Below are positions 26,250 to 33,765 of a stretch of DNA of 64,000 nucleotides, piece by piece (the first letter of the stretch is position 1; every line of letters starts with the position of its first letter). A program made the position numbers and the translations under genes. Below the pieces are notes generated by a model. The model did no database searches, was not told where the DNA came from, and was given only the letters and a program-made list of their open reading frames with translations. Source of the DNA: Nocardioides turkmenicus (GTDB lineage Bacteria > Actinomycetota > Actinomycetes > Propionibacteriales > Nocardioidaceae); the NCBI RefSeq assembly GCF_011045035.1, contig NZ_JAALAA010000002.1, positions 296,150 through 360,149 on the forward strand. The letters run 5' to 3'.

Positions 26250-26705
26250 TTAGCTGTTTCGTATGACTTCGGTTGAGTCGACGTCGACCTGGTGACCGTG
26301 AGCGTCGGTCGGGCGCAGGCGGGCTAGCGGGTTGCCACCCTCGTCCACGAGGGCGGAGTGCGCTTCGTCGTCGGCGAACGCGTGACGCTCACCCCACTGA
26401 CGCAAGGCCACGATGACCGTGAAGAGGTCACGGCCTGCGTCGGTAAGGACGTAGACCTGGCGTCGTCCGGAGATCGCTGTCTCTCGTTTGAGAATGCCGT
26501 GATCGACGAGGCGGCGAAGCCGGTCGGTGAGGATGTTGCGCGCGACGCCGGTGCGTTGCTGGAAGTCGGTGAACGACCGCGCGTTGTCCATCGCGTCGCG
26601 AATGATCAGCAGGCTCCACCGGTCTCCGACGAGGTCGAGCGTCCGCGCGACTGGGCACGTTGGGTCGGTCCAGGTCACGTCGTCAACGTGCACGGCTGAG
26701 TTCAT
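26250..26705 (-). CDS. HxlR-family transcriptional regulator
   Basis: ATG at 26705 (MNSAVHVDDVTWTDPTCPVA) has CGGGAG before it, giving 151 residues. The winged helix-turn-helix is typical of HxlR: CPVARTLDLVGDRWSLLIIR, DAMDNARSFTDFQQRTGVAR, then NILTDRLRRLVDHGILKRET. It is divergent from an MFS exporter gene. A pair of direct repeats lies between the two genes, so it most likely regulates the exporter. The inducer is unknown. Confidence 0.92.
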   Translation of the reverse strand: MNSAVHVDDVTWTDPTCPVARTLDLVGDRWSLLIIRDAMDNARSFTDFQQRTGVARNILTDRLRRLVDHGILKRETAISGRRQVYVLTDAGRDLFTVIVALRQWGERHAFADDEAHSALVDEGGNPLARLRPTDAHGHQVDVDSTEVIRNS

Positions 26706-26719
26706 CACGGCTCCCGATG

Positions 26720-26767
26720 AGTTGCATATTGAAACCATTCTGCCATACTCGAATCAGTTGCAAATTG
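26720..26767. promoter_or_regulatory. Direct repeats between hxlR-type gene and MFS gene
   Basis: AGTTGCATATTG (26720-26731) and AGTTGCAAATTG (26756-26767) match at 11 of 12 positions and start 36 bases apart. They lie in the 80-base divergent promoter region, one near each gene. They are likely binding sites for the HxlR protein. Confidence 0.55.
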
Positions 26768-26785
26768 CTACTGATTGGGGAGGGT

Positions 26786-28006
26786 GTGGGACTCACGCAT
26801 GGCCGAAGGATGCTGCTCGCGACGGTCTGCTCGGTCGCGGTCGCGACGATCTACGTCGCCCAACCCGTGCTCGCGCAGATTGGGCGAGACCTAGGAGTGC
26901 CCGAGTCTGACCTCGGGTGGATCGTGGCGGCTGGACAGATCGGCTACATGGTCGGCTTGGCTGTCCTGGTCCCGTTGGGAGACATGCTGGACCGGCGCAA
27001 GCTCATCGGGGGCCAACTCCTCCTCGCCGCAGTCGGCATGCTGGTGGCCGCGGTCGCCCCTGGTCTGTGGCTGTTGCTCGCCGGTCTCGCCGCGACGGGT
27101 GTGTTCGCCGTCGTCGTGCAGACCACCGTCGCACTTGCTGCTGATCTGTCCACGCCTACGGAGCGGGGTCGCACGCTCGGAATCGTGACTTCCGGCGTCA
27201 TCATCGGGATCCTCGGGGCGCGCGTCCTGGCGGGGGTTCTCGCCGACCTGTGGGGGTGGCGAAGCATCTACGTCACGCTCATGCTGCTCCTCGTTGCGCT
27301 CTCGATCGCGGTGTTGAAGCAGCTGCCAGCAGACCATCGGTCGAGTCGTCGGACCTACGGCGACGTGCTGACCTCGCTCGGGCACCTCCTCCGCGAGCCG
27401 CTGTTCATCTCGCGCGGTCTGATCGCGTTCTTCCTCTTCGCGTCCTTCGGCACGCTTTGGAGCGGACTCGCGCTACCACTGGCTGCCGAACCGTGGCAGC
27501 TGAGCACGGCCCAGATCGGCTTGTTCGGAATCGCCGGGCTCGCTGGCGCACTGGGAGCTGCACGGGCAGGCCGATGGGCCGACACCGGCCGAGCCAACTC
27601 CGTGACCGGTACTGCGCTCGCTCTGTTGGCCCTGTCCTGGATCGCATCCGGGCAGGCGACCTGGTCGCTATGGCTGGTGCTCGTCGGTGTCATCGTCCTG
27701 GACTTCGCTGTCCAGGCCGCGCACGTCAGCAACCAGACTCTTCTCACCGCCGCGTACTCGGGTCAGACCAGCAGCGCCATCGGCGGCTACATGATCTTCT
27801 ACTCGCTCGGCTCCGCCCTCGGCGCGACCGCCACCACCACGATCTACTCCGCTTCAGGGTGGACAGGATGTGCCGTTCTCGGCGCAAGCTTTGCCCTCTG
27901 CGGACTACTCACCTGGGCGCTCAGCCGGCGTAGGGTCACGAGAACGCGACGTGACGCCGCTGCCCACAGCGCAGGTCGTACGGACGCGACGCCGAAGGCA
28001 GGCTGA
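26786..28006 (+). CDS. MFS exporter
   Basis: GTG at 26786 (VGLTHGRRMLLATVCSVAVA) lies just after GGGGAGGG; ATG at 26810 is the alternative start if that spacing is too short. About 406 residues with twelve helices. The A-motif GDMLDRRKLIGGQLLLAAVG and the loop DLSTPTERGRTLGIVTSGVI place it with drug/sugar efflux MFS proteins. It is divergent from an HxlR regulator. An IS481 transposase fragment begins 2 bases after its stop. Confidence 0.9.
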   Translation: MGLTHGRRMLLATVCSVAVATIYVAQPVLAQIGRDLGVPESDLGWIVAAGQIGYMVGLAVLVPLGDMLDRRKLIGGQLLLAAVGMLVAAVAPGLWLLLAGLAATGVFAVVVQTTVALAADLSTPTERGRTLGIVTSGVIIGILGARVLAGVLADLWGWRSIYVTLMLLLVALSIAVLKQLPADHRSSRRTYGDVLTSLGHLLREPLFISRGLIAFFLFASFGTLWSGLALPLAAEPWQLSTAQIGLFGIAGLAGALGAARAGRWADTGRANSVTGTALALLALSWIASGQATWSLWLVLVGVIVLDFAVQAAHVSNQTLLTAAYSGQTSSAIGGYMIFYSLGSALGATATTTIYSASGWTGCAVLGASFALCGLLTWALSRRRVTRTRRDAAAHSAGRTDATPKAG

Positions 28007-28008
28007 GG

Positions 28009-28288
28009 ATGAATCATCCGAACGCGCCGCTGTCGATCGAGGGACACCGGCGGCTGATCGAGCGCTGCTCGACCAGACCCATCGCCCACGTCGCGGCAGA
28101 GATGGGGATCTCACGCGCATGTGCGTCGAAATGGGTCAACCGCTACCGCCAATTCGGCGCGGTTGGCCTCGCCGATCGATCCTCCGCACCGCGCACACAG
28201 CCAGCCGCAACCTCCCCGGAGATCCTAGCCAAGATTGAGAATCTCCGCCGCGCCCGCAAATGGTCGTCGGCTCGCATCGCCTTCGACG
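28009..28288 (+). pseudogene. IS481-type transposase, N-terminal fragment
   Basis: ATG at 28009 starts MNHPNAPLSIEGHRRLIERC and continues VAAEMGISRACASKWVNRYR, then LADRSSAPRTQP and ENLRRARKWSSARIA. This is the helix-turn-helix and linker of IS481 transposases. Similarity ends near 28288, where sequence of a tyrosine integrase gene (opposite strand) begins; the DDE catalytic domain is missing. The remaining 90 or so residues could still bind DNA, but the gene is broken. Confidence 0.8.
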
Positions 28289-28424
28289 TGCCGGTCGCCA
28301 CAACGCGTCGAAGCTTCCCATCCAGATCACGAACACGCGTGGACGCGACGTGGTTGCGCCCTTCCAGGCGGACGTTGATCACCCCGTACGTTCCGATCCG
28401 TGTCCGCGGCCGTCCGCCGCTCAC
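28280..28424 (-). pseudogene. Tyrosine-type integrase, N-terminal fragment
   Basis: GTG at 28424 begins SGGRPRTRIGTYGVINVRLE, then TRVRDLDGKLRRVVATGTSK. This is the usual beginning of actinobacterial phage-type integrases (GRPRxPIGTxG, xARxRDxDGxxR). Only about 48 codons remain before IS481 sequence on the other strand replaces it; the catalytic R-HxxR-Y domain is lost. The start overlaps the excisionase stop as GTGA, the normal xis-int coupling. Confidence 0.75.
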
Positions 28425-28672
28425 TGTTCCTCGCCTCCGAGGTGGCGGGCCGCATCGGCCTCCTCCATCCCGGTCAGCCAGGCATCGATCTCCGCGCGCC
28501 GGAATCTCAGCTCCCGGCCGACGCGGAAGCCTCGGGGACCACGGCCCTGAGACCGCAGGTCGTAGAGCGTCTGCGCAGGTACCCCCAGGTCCTAGGCCAG
28601 TTGCGAGAGCGTCAGCACCTCCGTAGGAGAGTGCACGAAATCAGTGATGAGAGGGCGGTTCGTCGTATACAT
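28421..28672 (-). pseudogene. Excisionase (MerR-like helix-turn-helix) with an internal amber codon
   Basis: ATG at 28672 reads MYTTNRPLITDFVHSPTEVL then TLSQLA, TAG at 28592-28594, then DLGVPAQTLYDLRSQGRGPR and GFRVGRELRFRRAEIDAWL. The part after the stop is a normal excisionase DNA-binding domain in the same frame; only codon 27 is TAG. The gene ends in TGA overlapping the integrase start. With the integrase destroyed, xis has decayed too. Readthrough is conceivable but there is no sign of it. Confidence 0.75.
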
Positions 28673-28820
28673 GCACCTCAGGTGCACGAGCCCCGCCGAG
28701 GGCCTCCTAGAAACAGAAAGCCACCTCGAGCCGCAACTCGAAGTGGCCAGTATCTGGTCAGTCTGCATGTCCGTCTCCTCCGAGAGGATCTGGCGCATCC
28801 TGCCTGACCTGCATGTTCTG

Positions 28821-28893
28821 CGCGCCTGTAGGGATTCGAACCCCAAACCTTCTGATCCGTAGTCAGATGCTCTATCCGTTGAGCTACAGGCGC
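28821..28893 (-). tRNA. tRNA-Arg (ACG)
   Basis: The minus strand folds as a cloverleaf: acceptor GCGCCTG / CAGGCGC, anticodon arm TCTGA-CTACGGA-TCAGA with anticodon ACG, and T arm GGTTCGAATCC. The 3' CCA is not encoded. The excisionase and integrase remnants lie directly downstream of its 3' end, as expected if this tRNA was an integration site. Confidence 0.97.
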
Positions 28894-29000
28894 AGCGTTA
28901 CCGAAGCAACGTGTAGAACAGTAGCGGAAGATGGTCCGTGACCAGAAATCGCCACGTGTGAGAAGATCTGGCGCTAGCCACAGCATCGGGGAGGTGGAGC

Positions 29001-30047
29001 GTGAGCAAGCGTCAACCTACGCCGTCCGGCGAGGAGAAGAACGTGATCAACGAGGGGCACGCGCCCAGTACGCGTGCATTGCTCGAGTCCAAAGGCATCG
29101 AGCTCTTCGAGCTCATCGCAGACAGAGGCGAGCTCCCCGCATCGGACCCTCGGATCAGCCAGGACGGAGAATTCGCTGACGCACTGGCCGCGCTGGAAGA
29201 ACTCGGGCTCGTGCGCAAGGCTGGCGACGGCGACTCCAGCTGGGTGCCCGTTGACCCGGCGACCGTCCAGGCGCAGATCGTTGCCCCGATGACGCAGGAA
29301 GGTATTCGCCTGCTCCAGGAGTCCGCCGAATGGGCCAACAACTTCACAGCCCTTCGAAGCGCATGGCGGCGGTCGGCACCTGATGACGAACGCGGCCCGT
29401 TCACCTACGTGCATCGACCCGCCATCCAGCCATTCGTCGACTCACTCGCCGCCGAGTGCGAGTTCGAGGCGCTGACCGCGCAGCCCCAGAACCGCAGGGC
29501 GGGAGGGGACGCACTTGCGGAGGCGATCGCCAAGGAGCAGGCGATGATCAAGCGCGGGGTCACGATGCGCACGCTCTACCAGCACGCCGCGAGGCGTAGC
29601 AGCGAGACGCGGGAGTACGTCTCGGCTGTAGTCGCAGCGGGCGGCGAAGTCCGCACCCTCGACGAGTTTTTCAACCGGATGCTGATCTTCGACCGCCGAA
29701 TTGCGGTCATCCCCAGCCCGGAAGGGGTCGATGTCGCCGTTGCCGTCCGCGAGCCATCAGTCGTGGCCTATCTGGTCGACGTCTTCGAGCGAGCATGGGA
29801 GCGCGGGCGCCCGTTCGGTCATGGCGACGCCTCCACACTGAAGGACATCGCCGGCGAGCAGCGGTCCATGACCTTGAGAATGCTGATCGAGGGCCACTCA
29901 GATCCCGCCGCCTCGAAGAGGTTGGGCGTCAGCCCTCGGACCTACGCCGGCTACGTGGCTGACCTGAAGGAGGAGTTCGACGTCGACACCCGATTCCAAC
30001 TCGGATACGAGATCGGCCGTAGCGGCGCGAGCACTATCGACGACTGA
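29001..30047 (+). CDS. LuxR-type (winged-helix plus C-terminal HTH) transcriptional regulator
   Basis: GTG at 29001 follows GGGAGGTGGAG; 348 residues. Residues 20-75 look like a TrmB-style winged helix (STRALLESKGIELFELIADR, ALAALEELGLVRKAGDGDSS). The middle (about 170-270) resembles a ligand or partner domain including VTMRTLYQHAARRSSETREY. The C-terminal 65 residues form a LuxR-like HTH (RSMTLRMLIEGHSDPAASKR, LGVSPRTYAGYVADL). It converges with the DITWG peptide gene, 23 bases away, suggesting that the pair works together. A direct target is not visible. Confidence 0.85.
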   Translation: MSKRQPTPSGEEKNVINEGHAPSTRALLESKGIELFELIADRGELPASDPRISQDGEFADALAALEELGLVRKAGDGDSSWVPVDPATVQAQIVAPMTQEGIRLLQESAEWANNFTALRSAWRRSAPDDERGPFTYVHRPAIQPFVDSLAAECEFEALTAQPQNRRAGGDALAEAIAKEQAMIKRGVTMRTLYQHAARRSSETREYVSAVVAAGGEVRTLDEFFNRMLIFDRRIAVIPSPEGVDVAVAVREPSVVAYLVDVFERAWERGRPFGHGDASTLKDIAGEQRSMTLRMLIEGHSDPAASKRLGVSPRTYAGYVADLKEEFDVDTRFQLGYEIGRSGASTIDD

Positions 30048-30070
30048 GTTGAGGCAACGCTTGAGCCTGA

Positions 30071-30280
30071 TCAGCCCCAGGTGATGTCCTTCGACTGAAA
30101 GTTCGAGGCCGACGCATCGGTGAGGCCCCAAGTGATGTCCAGGCTCTTGACCGCCTGCTTCGGTTCACCGCCGAATCCCCAGGTGATGTCCGCCTGGGCC
30201 GGGCCTGCGGGGAACAGCGTGACCGCAACCGTCGCCGCCGAGGCCAGCGCGAGAGCCGCCGCAGTGCGTACGAACTTCAT
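30071..30280 (-). CDS. Secreted repeat-peptide precursor with three DITWG motifs
   Basis: ATG at 30280 has GGAAGGGA upstream; 69 residues. A classical signal peptide (residues 1-30, MKFVRTAAALALASAATVAV then TLFPAGPAQA) ends in an AQA cleavage site. The predicted mature peptide has 39 residues: DITWG at its first five residues, again after 12 residues, and again after 12 more as the very last residues. The period is exactly 17 codons; the coding DNA shows the same 15-base element at 30075, 30126 and 30177. The spacers differ in sequence, so the motif is under selection. It converges with the LuxR-type gene. I know no assigned function; a processed signal peptide is my inference. Confidence 0.88.
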   Translation of the reverse strand: MKFVRTAAALALASAATVAVTLFPAGPAQADITWGFGGEPKQAVKSLDITWGLTDASASNFQSKDITWG

Positions 30281-30420
30281 GTTCTTCCCTTCCTGGTCTC
30301 GAGGCCGATTCCGGTGCCGAGAGGCCTACAGGATGATTATTGTGCAGGCAGGTGACTTTCGGGTAACCCAAGTTCCGGCGTACGGACTTTTGCATTGCTT
30401 AAAACTGCAGGTCAGATAGC

Positions 30421-30452
30421 AGTTTGGCCCCCTCGCAAAGGGGGGCCAAACT
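30421..30452 (-). terminator. Strong hairpin terminator after tRNA-Ser(GCT)
   Basis: AGTTTGGCCCCC pairs with GGGGGCCAAACT across an 8-base loop, a 12-pair stem. It lies 13 bases beyond the 3' end of the tRNA on the minus strand, before the peptide gene's upstream region. Confidence 0.8.
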
Positions 30453-30464
30453 CGTTGAAACCGG

Positions 30465-30555
30465 CGGAGGCGGAGGGATTTGAACCCTCGATGGGGTTTT
30501 AGCCCCAAACCCGCTTAGCAGGCGGGCGCCATAGACCAGACTAGGCGACGCCTCC
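30465..30555 (-). tRNA. tRNA-Ser (GCT)
   Basis: Minus-strand cloverleaf with a long variable arm, as in serine tRNAs: acceptor GGAGGCG / CGCCTCC, anticodon arm CCCGC-CTGCTAA-GCGGG (anticodon GCT), variable stem TTGGGG / CCCCA, T arm GGGTTCAAATCCC. The CCA is not encoded. Confidence 0.97.
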
Positions 30556-30598
30556 ATACTGCGCGAACAGGCTACAAGACCAGCAGGCCTGGGACCAA

Positions 30599-31123
30599 TC
30601 AGGGCGCTTCAGTCGTTCCGGAAGCCTGGTCGAGCGGCTTGATGGTGGCCTTCAGATGGGCCTGCAGATCGCGTACGAACTGCTCTCGGTCGATGGCGAG
30701 GATGCTCACCGGAATGGTCGTGGCGCCGCCCTTCTTGAGCCGAAGCTCCAGGCAGGGGCTGCCGGCGGGCATCGTCGTCACGGCTTCCTGGATGTCGGCC
30801 CAACGGGCCTCGCGGACACCGGCACCGCGCACGAGCGCGATCTTGTAGCCCTGGGCGCTGGCGCGCAGGACGTACGCCTTGTTGCGAAGCCACCAGCCGA
30901 ACCCGATCACGGCGATCACGCCGACGACCAGCGGGATGAAGATCCAGGCGAAGTCGATCCGCGCCGCGATCACGACGGCGGTGCCGGCGAAGACCAGCAG
31001 CGCCAGGCCGACCACCGCGGCGCCGAGGAGGCGGGCCTGCACGGTGGGAGCGAGACGGTAGTAGGTGGGCTCAGCGGATGACACGCTCTCCATTGTGACC
31101 GACACCGAGGCCCGGAGCCGCAT
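30599..31123 (-). CDS. Two-helix membrane protein with PH-like C-terminal domain
   Basis: ATG at 31123 is preceded by AAGGAG at good spacing; ATG at 31093 is a less supported alternative. The 174-residue product has two helices (about 33-55 and 60-80) and a 90-residue cytoplasmic domain (LRASAQGYKIALVRGAGVRE, ARWADIQEAV, LELRLKKGGATTIPVS). That domain has the pattern of bacterial PH domains. Role unknown. It is divergent from a small conserved gene, with a perfect palindrome between them. Confidence 0.8.
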   Translation of the reverse strand: MRLRASVSVTMESVSSAEPTYYRLAPTVQARLLGAAVVGLALLVFAGTAVVIAARIDFAWIFIPLVVGVIAVIGFGWWLRNKAYVLRASAQGYKIALVRGAGVREARWADIQEAVTTMPAGSPCLELRLKKGGATTIPVSILAIDREQFVRDLQAHLKATIKPLDQASGTTEAP

Positions 31124-31139
31124 CGGCTTGCTCCTTTAC

Positions 31140-31153
31140 GTGACCTAGGTCAC
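31140..31153. promoter_or_regulatory. Perfect 14-base palindrome in a divergent promoter
   Basis: GTGACCTAGGTCAC reads the same on both strands and sits 16 bases from the PH-domain gene start and 9 bases before the start at 31163. A dimeric regulator could repress both genes here. No candidate regulator is adjacent. Confidence 0.5.
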
Positions 31154-31162
31154 AATCTGCTC

Positions 31163-31489
31163 ATGACAGGTGTGCTTCCCAATATGTCGGATGCTCTTCG
31201 GGCCCTGGATACCGCTATCGCCGCTCCCCGCCCGGGAGCCAACGTCGGCCTCTGGCGCTGGTCGGTGCGCCAGCGCCTCGCGGGCGTACGTGAGGCGCTG
31301 CTGGTCCTCGACAACGGCCAGGAGTGGCATGCGCTCAACGACGTCGGCGCACTGCGCGACCGCGGCACGCTGCTGAGCCGGCTCGCCGTCCTCGCCGACG
31401 ACGTGCTCGACCGCACCGATCTCGAGGATCTCCTCCTCGAGCTGCGGCGGTTGATGATCGACGTGGATCGGCACCTGCAAGAGGTCTAG
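31163..31489 (+). CDS. Small helical protein, function unknown
   Basis: ATG at 31163 gives 108 residues with no signal peptide or membrane segment; there is no ribosome site, so the message may be leaderless. The sequence is mostly amphipathic helix (LWRWSVRQRLAGVREALLVL, RLAVLADDVLDRTDLEDLLL, ELRRLMIDVDRHLQEV). I do not recognise a family. The conserved-looking WRW and codon use support a real gene. Confidence 0.7.
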   Translation: MTGVLPNMSDALRALDTAIAAPRPGANVGLWRWSVRQRLAGVREALLVLDNGQEWHALNDVGALRDRGTLLSRLAVLADDVLDRTDLEDLLLELRRLMIDVDRHLQEV

Positions 31490-31511
31490 CGTCAACAGAC
31501 GCTCAATCTGG

Positions 31512-31596
31512 CAGAGGGGGCGGGATTCGAACCCGCGGTAGGTCTCCCTACGACCGCTTTCAAGGCGGTTCCGATCGGCCACTCCGGCACCCCTCC
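31512..31596 (-). tRNA. tRNA-Ser (TGA)
   Basis: Minus-strand cloverleaf: acceptor GGAGGGG with CCCCTCT (ending in a G-U pair), anticodon arm ACCGC-CTTGAAA-GCGGT (anticodon TGA), a long variable arm GTAGG/CCTAC, and T arm CGGGTTCGAATCCCG. The CCA is not encoded. Confidence 0.97.
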
Positions 31597-31639
31597 ATGC
31601 GCCCGTGGGCGCGTCAATGGAGTCTAGTGCGCCTGAGGC

Positions 31640-31870
31640 TCAGGCGCTCAACTCGACGAGAACGTCGCCCTCCTGGACGACATCCCCGCTGGCGACCTTG
31701 ACCGCCACCACGGTGCCCGGCGCCTCGGCGAGGACCGGGATCTCCATCTTCATGGACTCCAGGAGCACGACGGTGTCCCCCGCGGCGACCTTGTCTCCGG
31801 GCTGCACTCCGACGCTCATGACGTTCGCGACCATCTCGGCAGCGATCGTGGTGGGGGCTCTGCGGCTCAT
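31640..31870 (-). CDS. Stand-alone biotin/lipoyl attachment domain protein
   Basis: The 76-residue protein is a single biotinyl domain: GVQPGDKVAAGDTVVLLESM, KMEIPVLAEAPGTVVAVKVA, and SGDVVQEGDVLVELSA. The lysine in ESMKMEIPV is the biotinylation site, and the MKM motif favours biotin over lipoate. Its length is that of free carrier domains. Its carboxylase partner is not in this neighbourhood; similar small carriers occur in many actinobacteria. Confidence 0.92.
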   Translation of the reverse strand: MSRRAPTTIAAEMVANVMSVGVQPGDKVAAGDTVVLLESMKMEIPVLAEAPGTVVAVKVASGDVVQEGDVLVELSA

Positions 31871-31903
31871 ACCCCAGAACGTACGGGTTACCCGACGGTA
31901 TCC

Positions 31904-31934
31904 CTAGGCCGTGTCTTTGGGAGACACGGCCTAG
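31904..31934. terminator. Hairpin terminator between the membrane-protein and biotinyl-protein genes
   Basis: CTAGGCCGTGTCT and AGACACGGCCTAG pair perfectly over 13 bases around TTGGG. It stands 13 bases after the stop of the 577-residue gene on the minus strand. Confidence 0.75.
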
Positions 31935-31946
31935 CCAGAACGAGCC

Positions 31947-33680
31947 TCAGAGCAGCGCGTGGGTGCGGCCCGGCTCGGGGCGTACGGCGCTGGCCTCGTC
32001 GGCCTCACGCGCCGCCCGGCGACCGCTTCCACCGGCCGTCGAGCCGGTCAGTGCGAGGTCGATGCGGATGATCACGAAGGCGATCACCAGGCCGACCAGG
32101 ATGCTGTAGACGACCGACAGACCCGCCTCGGCGAGGCCGACGTCGGGGTTGAGGAACGTGCTCGCGACCGGGGCGGTGAGCGCGACGCCGAAGAGGCAGA
32201 CCCACCAGCCCTGGCGGCGCCGGGAGCGCATGTGGGTGCCCCAGACCAGCGCCGGGACGCCGAAGAGCGCCTGGATCGGGTGCGGGTAGCCACCGATGTG
32301 GAGGCGGCACCATCGCTGCATCTCGTCGATCGAGTCGATCAGGCCGGTGCTGCCGTAGCGGCGCAGCATCTCGGCGTAGATCAGGGTGAGCGCGAGCATC
32401 AGGCCGCCGATGCCGACCACGATCGCGCCTCGTCGGCCGAGGCCGTGCAGGCCGGCGCCGAGGCGGTAGACCGCGAAGAAGGCGATCGCGAGCGAGCAGG
32501 CGAGCGTCGCGTACTCGAACCGGGAGACCATCACCACCGGCTCGAACCCGAGCGCGGCGAAGCTTCCCAGCGCGGCGATGCCGACGGCGATGAACGCCTC
32601 CCGGATCGTCTTCGGGAAGCGGCGCGACGGGACCGTGGCCATCACGGCCAGCACCGCCGCCACCGAGGCGACCAGGACCGCCGCACCCGTACGCAGCGCC
32701 TCGTTGTCCACGAGCACCACGACGAGCCCGGCAACCCCTGCCAGGGAGCCGAAGATCAGCGGCCGGCCACCGGTGCGGTGGGCCAGCGCGAAGGTGTAGG
32801 CGGTGCCGACGACGACGGCGCCGAGGGCGCCGAAGATCTGCGGGCCCAGGTCGAACGCGCTGACCGCGAGGCCGACGAGGCCGACGGCGAGCGCGACCAG
32901 CCAGATGGCCCGGACGGTGCCGGCGGTCAGGCTCTCGATGATGCCGAGACCGGCGCGGGCGGCGCCGGCACCGGGGACGCGCGGCTGCGCGAGGAACGAG
33001 GTCACCTTGGCCGCGGGTGTGGGCCGGCCGGGGGTCTCCGGCTCGTAGGGGCCCACGGGCTCGTGGACCGGCTCGAGGTGACCGGACTGGTAGGGGTCGG
33101 GCTGGTAGGCGTCGGGCTGGTAGGCGGGCTGCTGGACGTGGGTCGGCGTCTGCGGCGCCTGCGCGAGGCCGGTCAGGCCGACGTACGTCCCCGTCGTGGA
33201 GTAGGCCGGCGCCTGCCGCGCGCTCGGCGGCGGCGCGGTCGGGCCGCTCAGGGCAGGCTCGGGCTCGGTCCGGTACTCCGGCACCGGGTAGGCGTAGGGC
33301 GCCTCATCCGGGGCCGTGCGGGCGGCGCGCTTGCCGGTGTAGCCGTTCGGCTCGTCGAACTGCTCCGGCTCGGTGCGCCCGGCGATGCGGCGCCCACCAC
33401 CCTGGGTGGGCGGCTCCTCGGGCGGCTGGGGGTCGTCGTACCACGTCTGGTCGGACCAGCCGGACTGGTTCCAGTCCTGGCCGTTGCTCTGGCCGTAGGG
33501 CTGGCCCGTGTCGTAGCTGGTCTCCTGATAGCCGGCGGACCAGTCGTCTTCCGCCCACTGGCCATACGCCAGCGCCTCGCTCGAGGTCGGCTCTACGTAG
33601 GCAGGTGTGGGCTCGCTGCGACCGGCTGCACGACGGCCACGCTTGCTCTTGTCAGCGCGACGGCGGGGGGCTCGGTCCAT
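31947..33680 (-). CDS. Large membrane protein with disordered N-terminal region, function unknown
   Basis: The protein has 577 residues. Residues 1-225 are hydrophilic, rich in Pro, Gln, Tyr and Glu (QPYGQSNGQDWNQSGWSDQT; repeated AYQPD/PYQSG), and are probably disordered in the cytoplasm. Residues 235-550 hold about ten transmembrane helices. The end is short and basic. No enzyme motif is seen. I cannot assign a family; similar proteins occur in nocardioform genomes. Confidence 0.8.
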   Translation of the reverse strand: MDRAPRRRADKSKRGRRAAGRSEPTPAYVEPTSSEALAYGQWAEDDWSAGYQETSYDTGQPYGQSNGQDWNQSGWSDQTWYDDPQPPEEPPTQGGGRRIAGRTEPEQFDEPNGYTGKRAARTAPDEAPYAYPVPEYRTEPEPALSGPTAPPPSARQAPAYSTTGTYVGLTGLAQAPQTPTHVQQPAYQPDAYQPDPYQSGHLEPVHEPVGPYEPETPGRPTPAAKVTSFLAQPRVPGAGAARAGLGIIESLTAGTVRAIWLVALAVGLVGLAVSAFDLGPQIFGALGAVVVGTAYTFALAHRTGGRPLIFGSLAGVAGLVVVLVDNEALRTGAAVLVASVAAVLAVMATVPSRRFPKTIREAFIAVGIAALGSFAALGFEPVVMVSRFEYATLACSLAIAFFAVYRLGAGLHGLGRRGAIVVGIGGLMLALTLIYAEMLRRYGSTGLIDSIDEMQRWCRLHIGGYPHPIQALFGVPALVWGTHMRSRRRQGWWVCLFGVALTAPVASTFLNPDVGLAEAGLSVVYSILVGLVIAFVIIRIDLALTGSTAGGSGRRAAREADEASAVRPEPGRTHALL

Positions 33681-33765
33681 AACAGGCGAGGATACCGGGC
33701 AAGGGGTGAACCTAACGAGTCATCGATATCCGTTTACCGCTGCGACGAGGAGTTGTTGACCAGCG

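Noticed and set aside
28678..28986. Minus-strand frame running through the tRNA-Arg gene
   Set aside because: It contains the tRNA sequence and is an accidental open frame.
31324..31701. Plus-strand frame across tRNA-Ser(TGA)
   Set aside because: It overlaps a clear tRNA and shows no protein features.
31904..31934. Insertion-sequence end (CCGTGTCT...AGACACGG)
   Set aside because: The two arms form one short hairpin right after a stop codon; no transposase or second end is nearby, so a terminator explains it.
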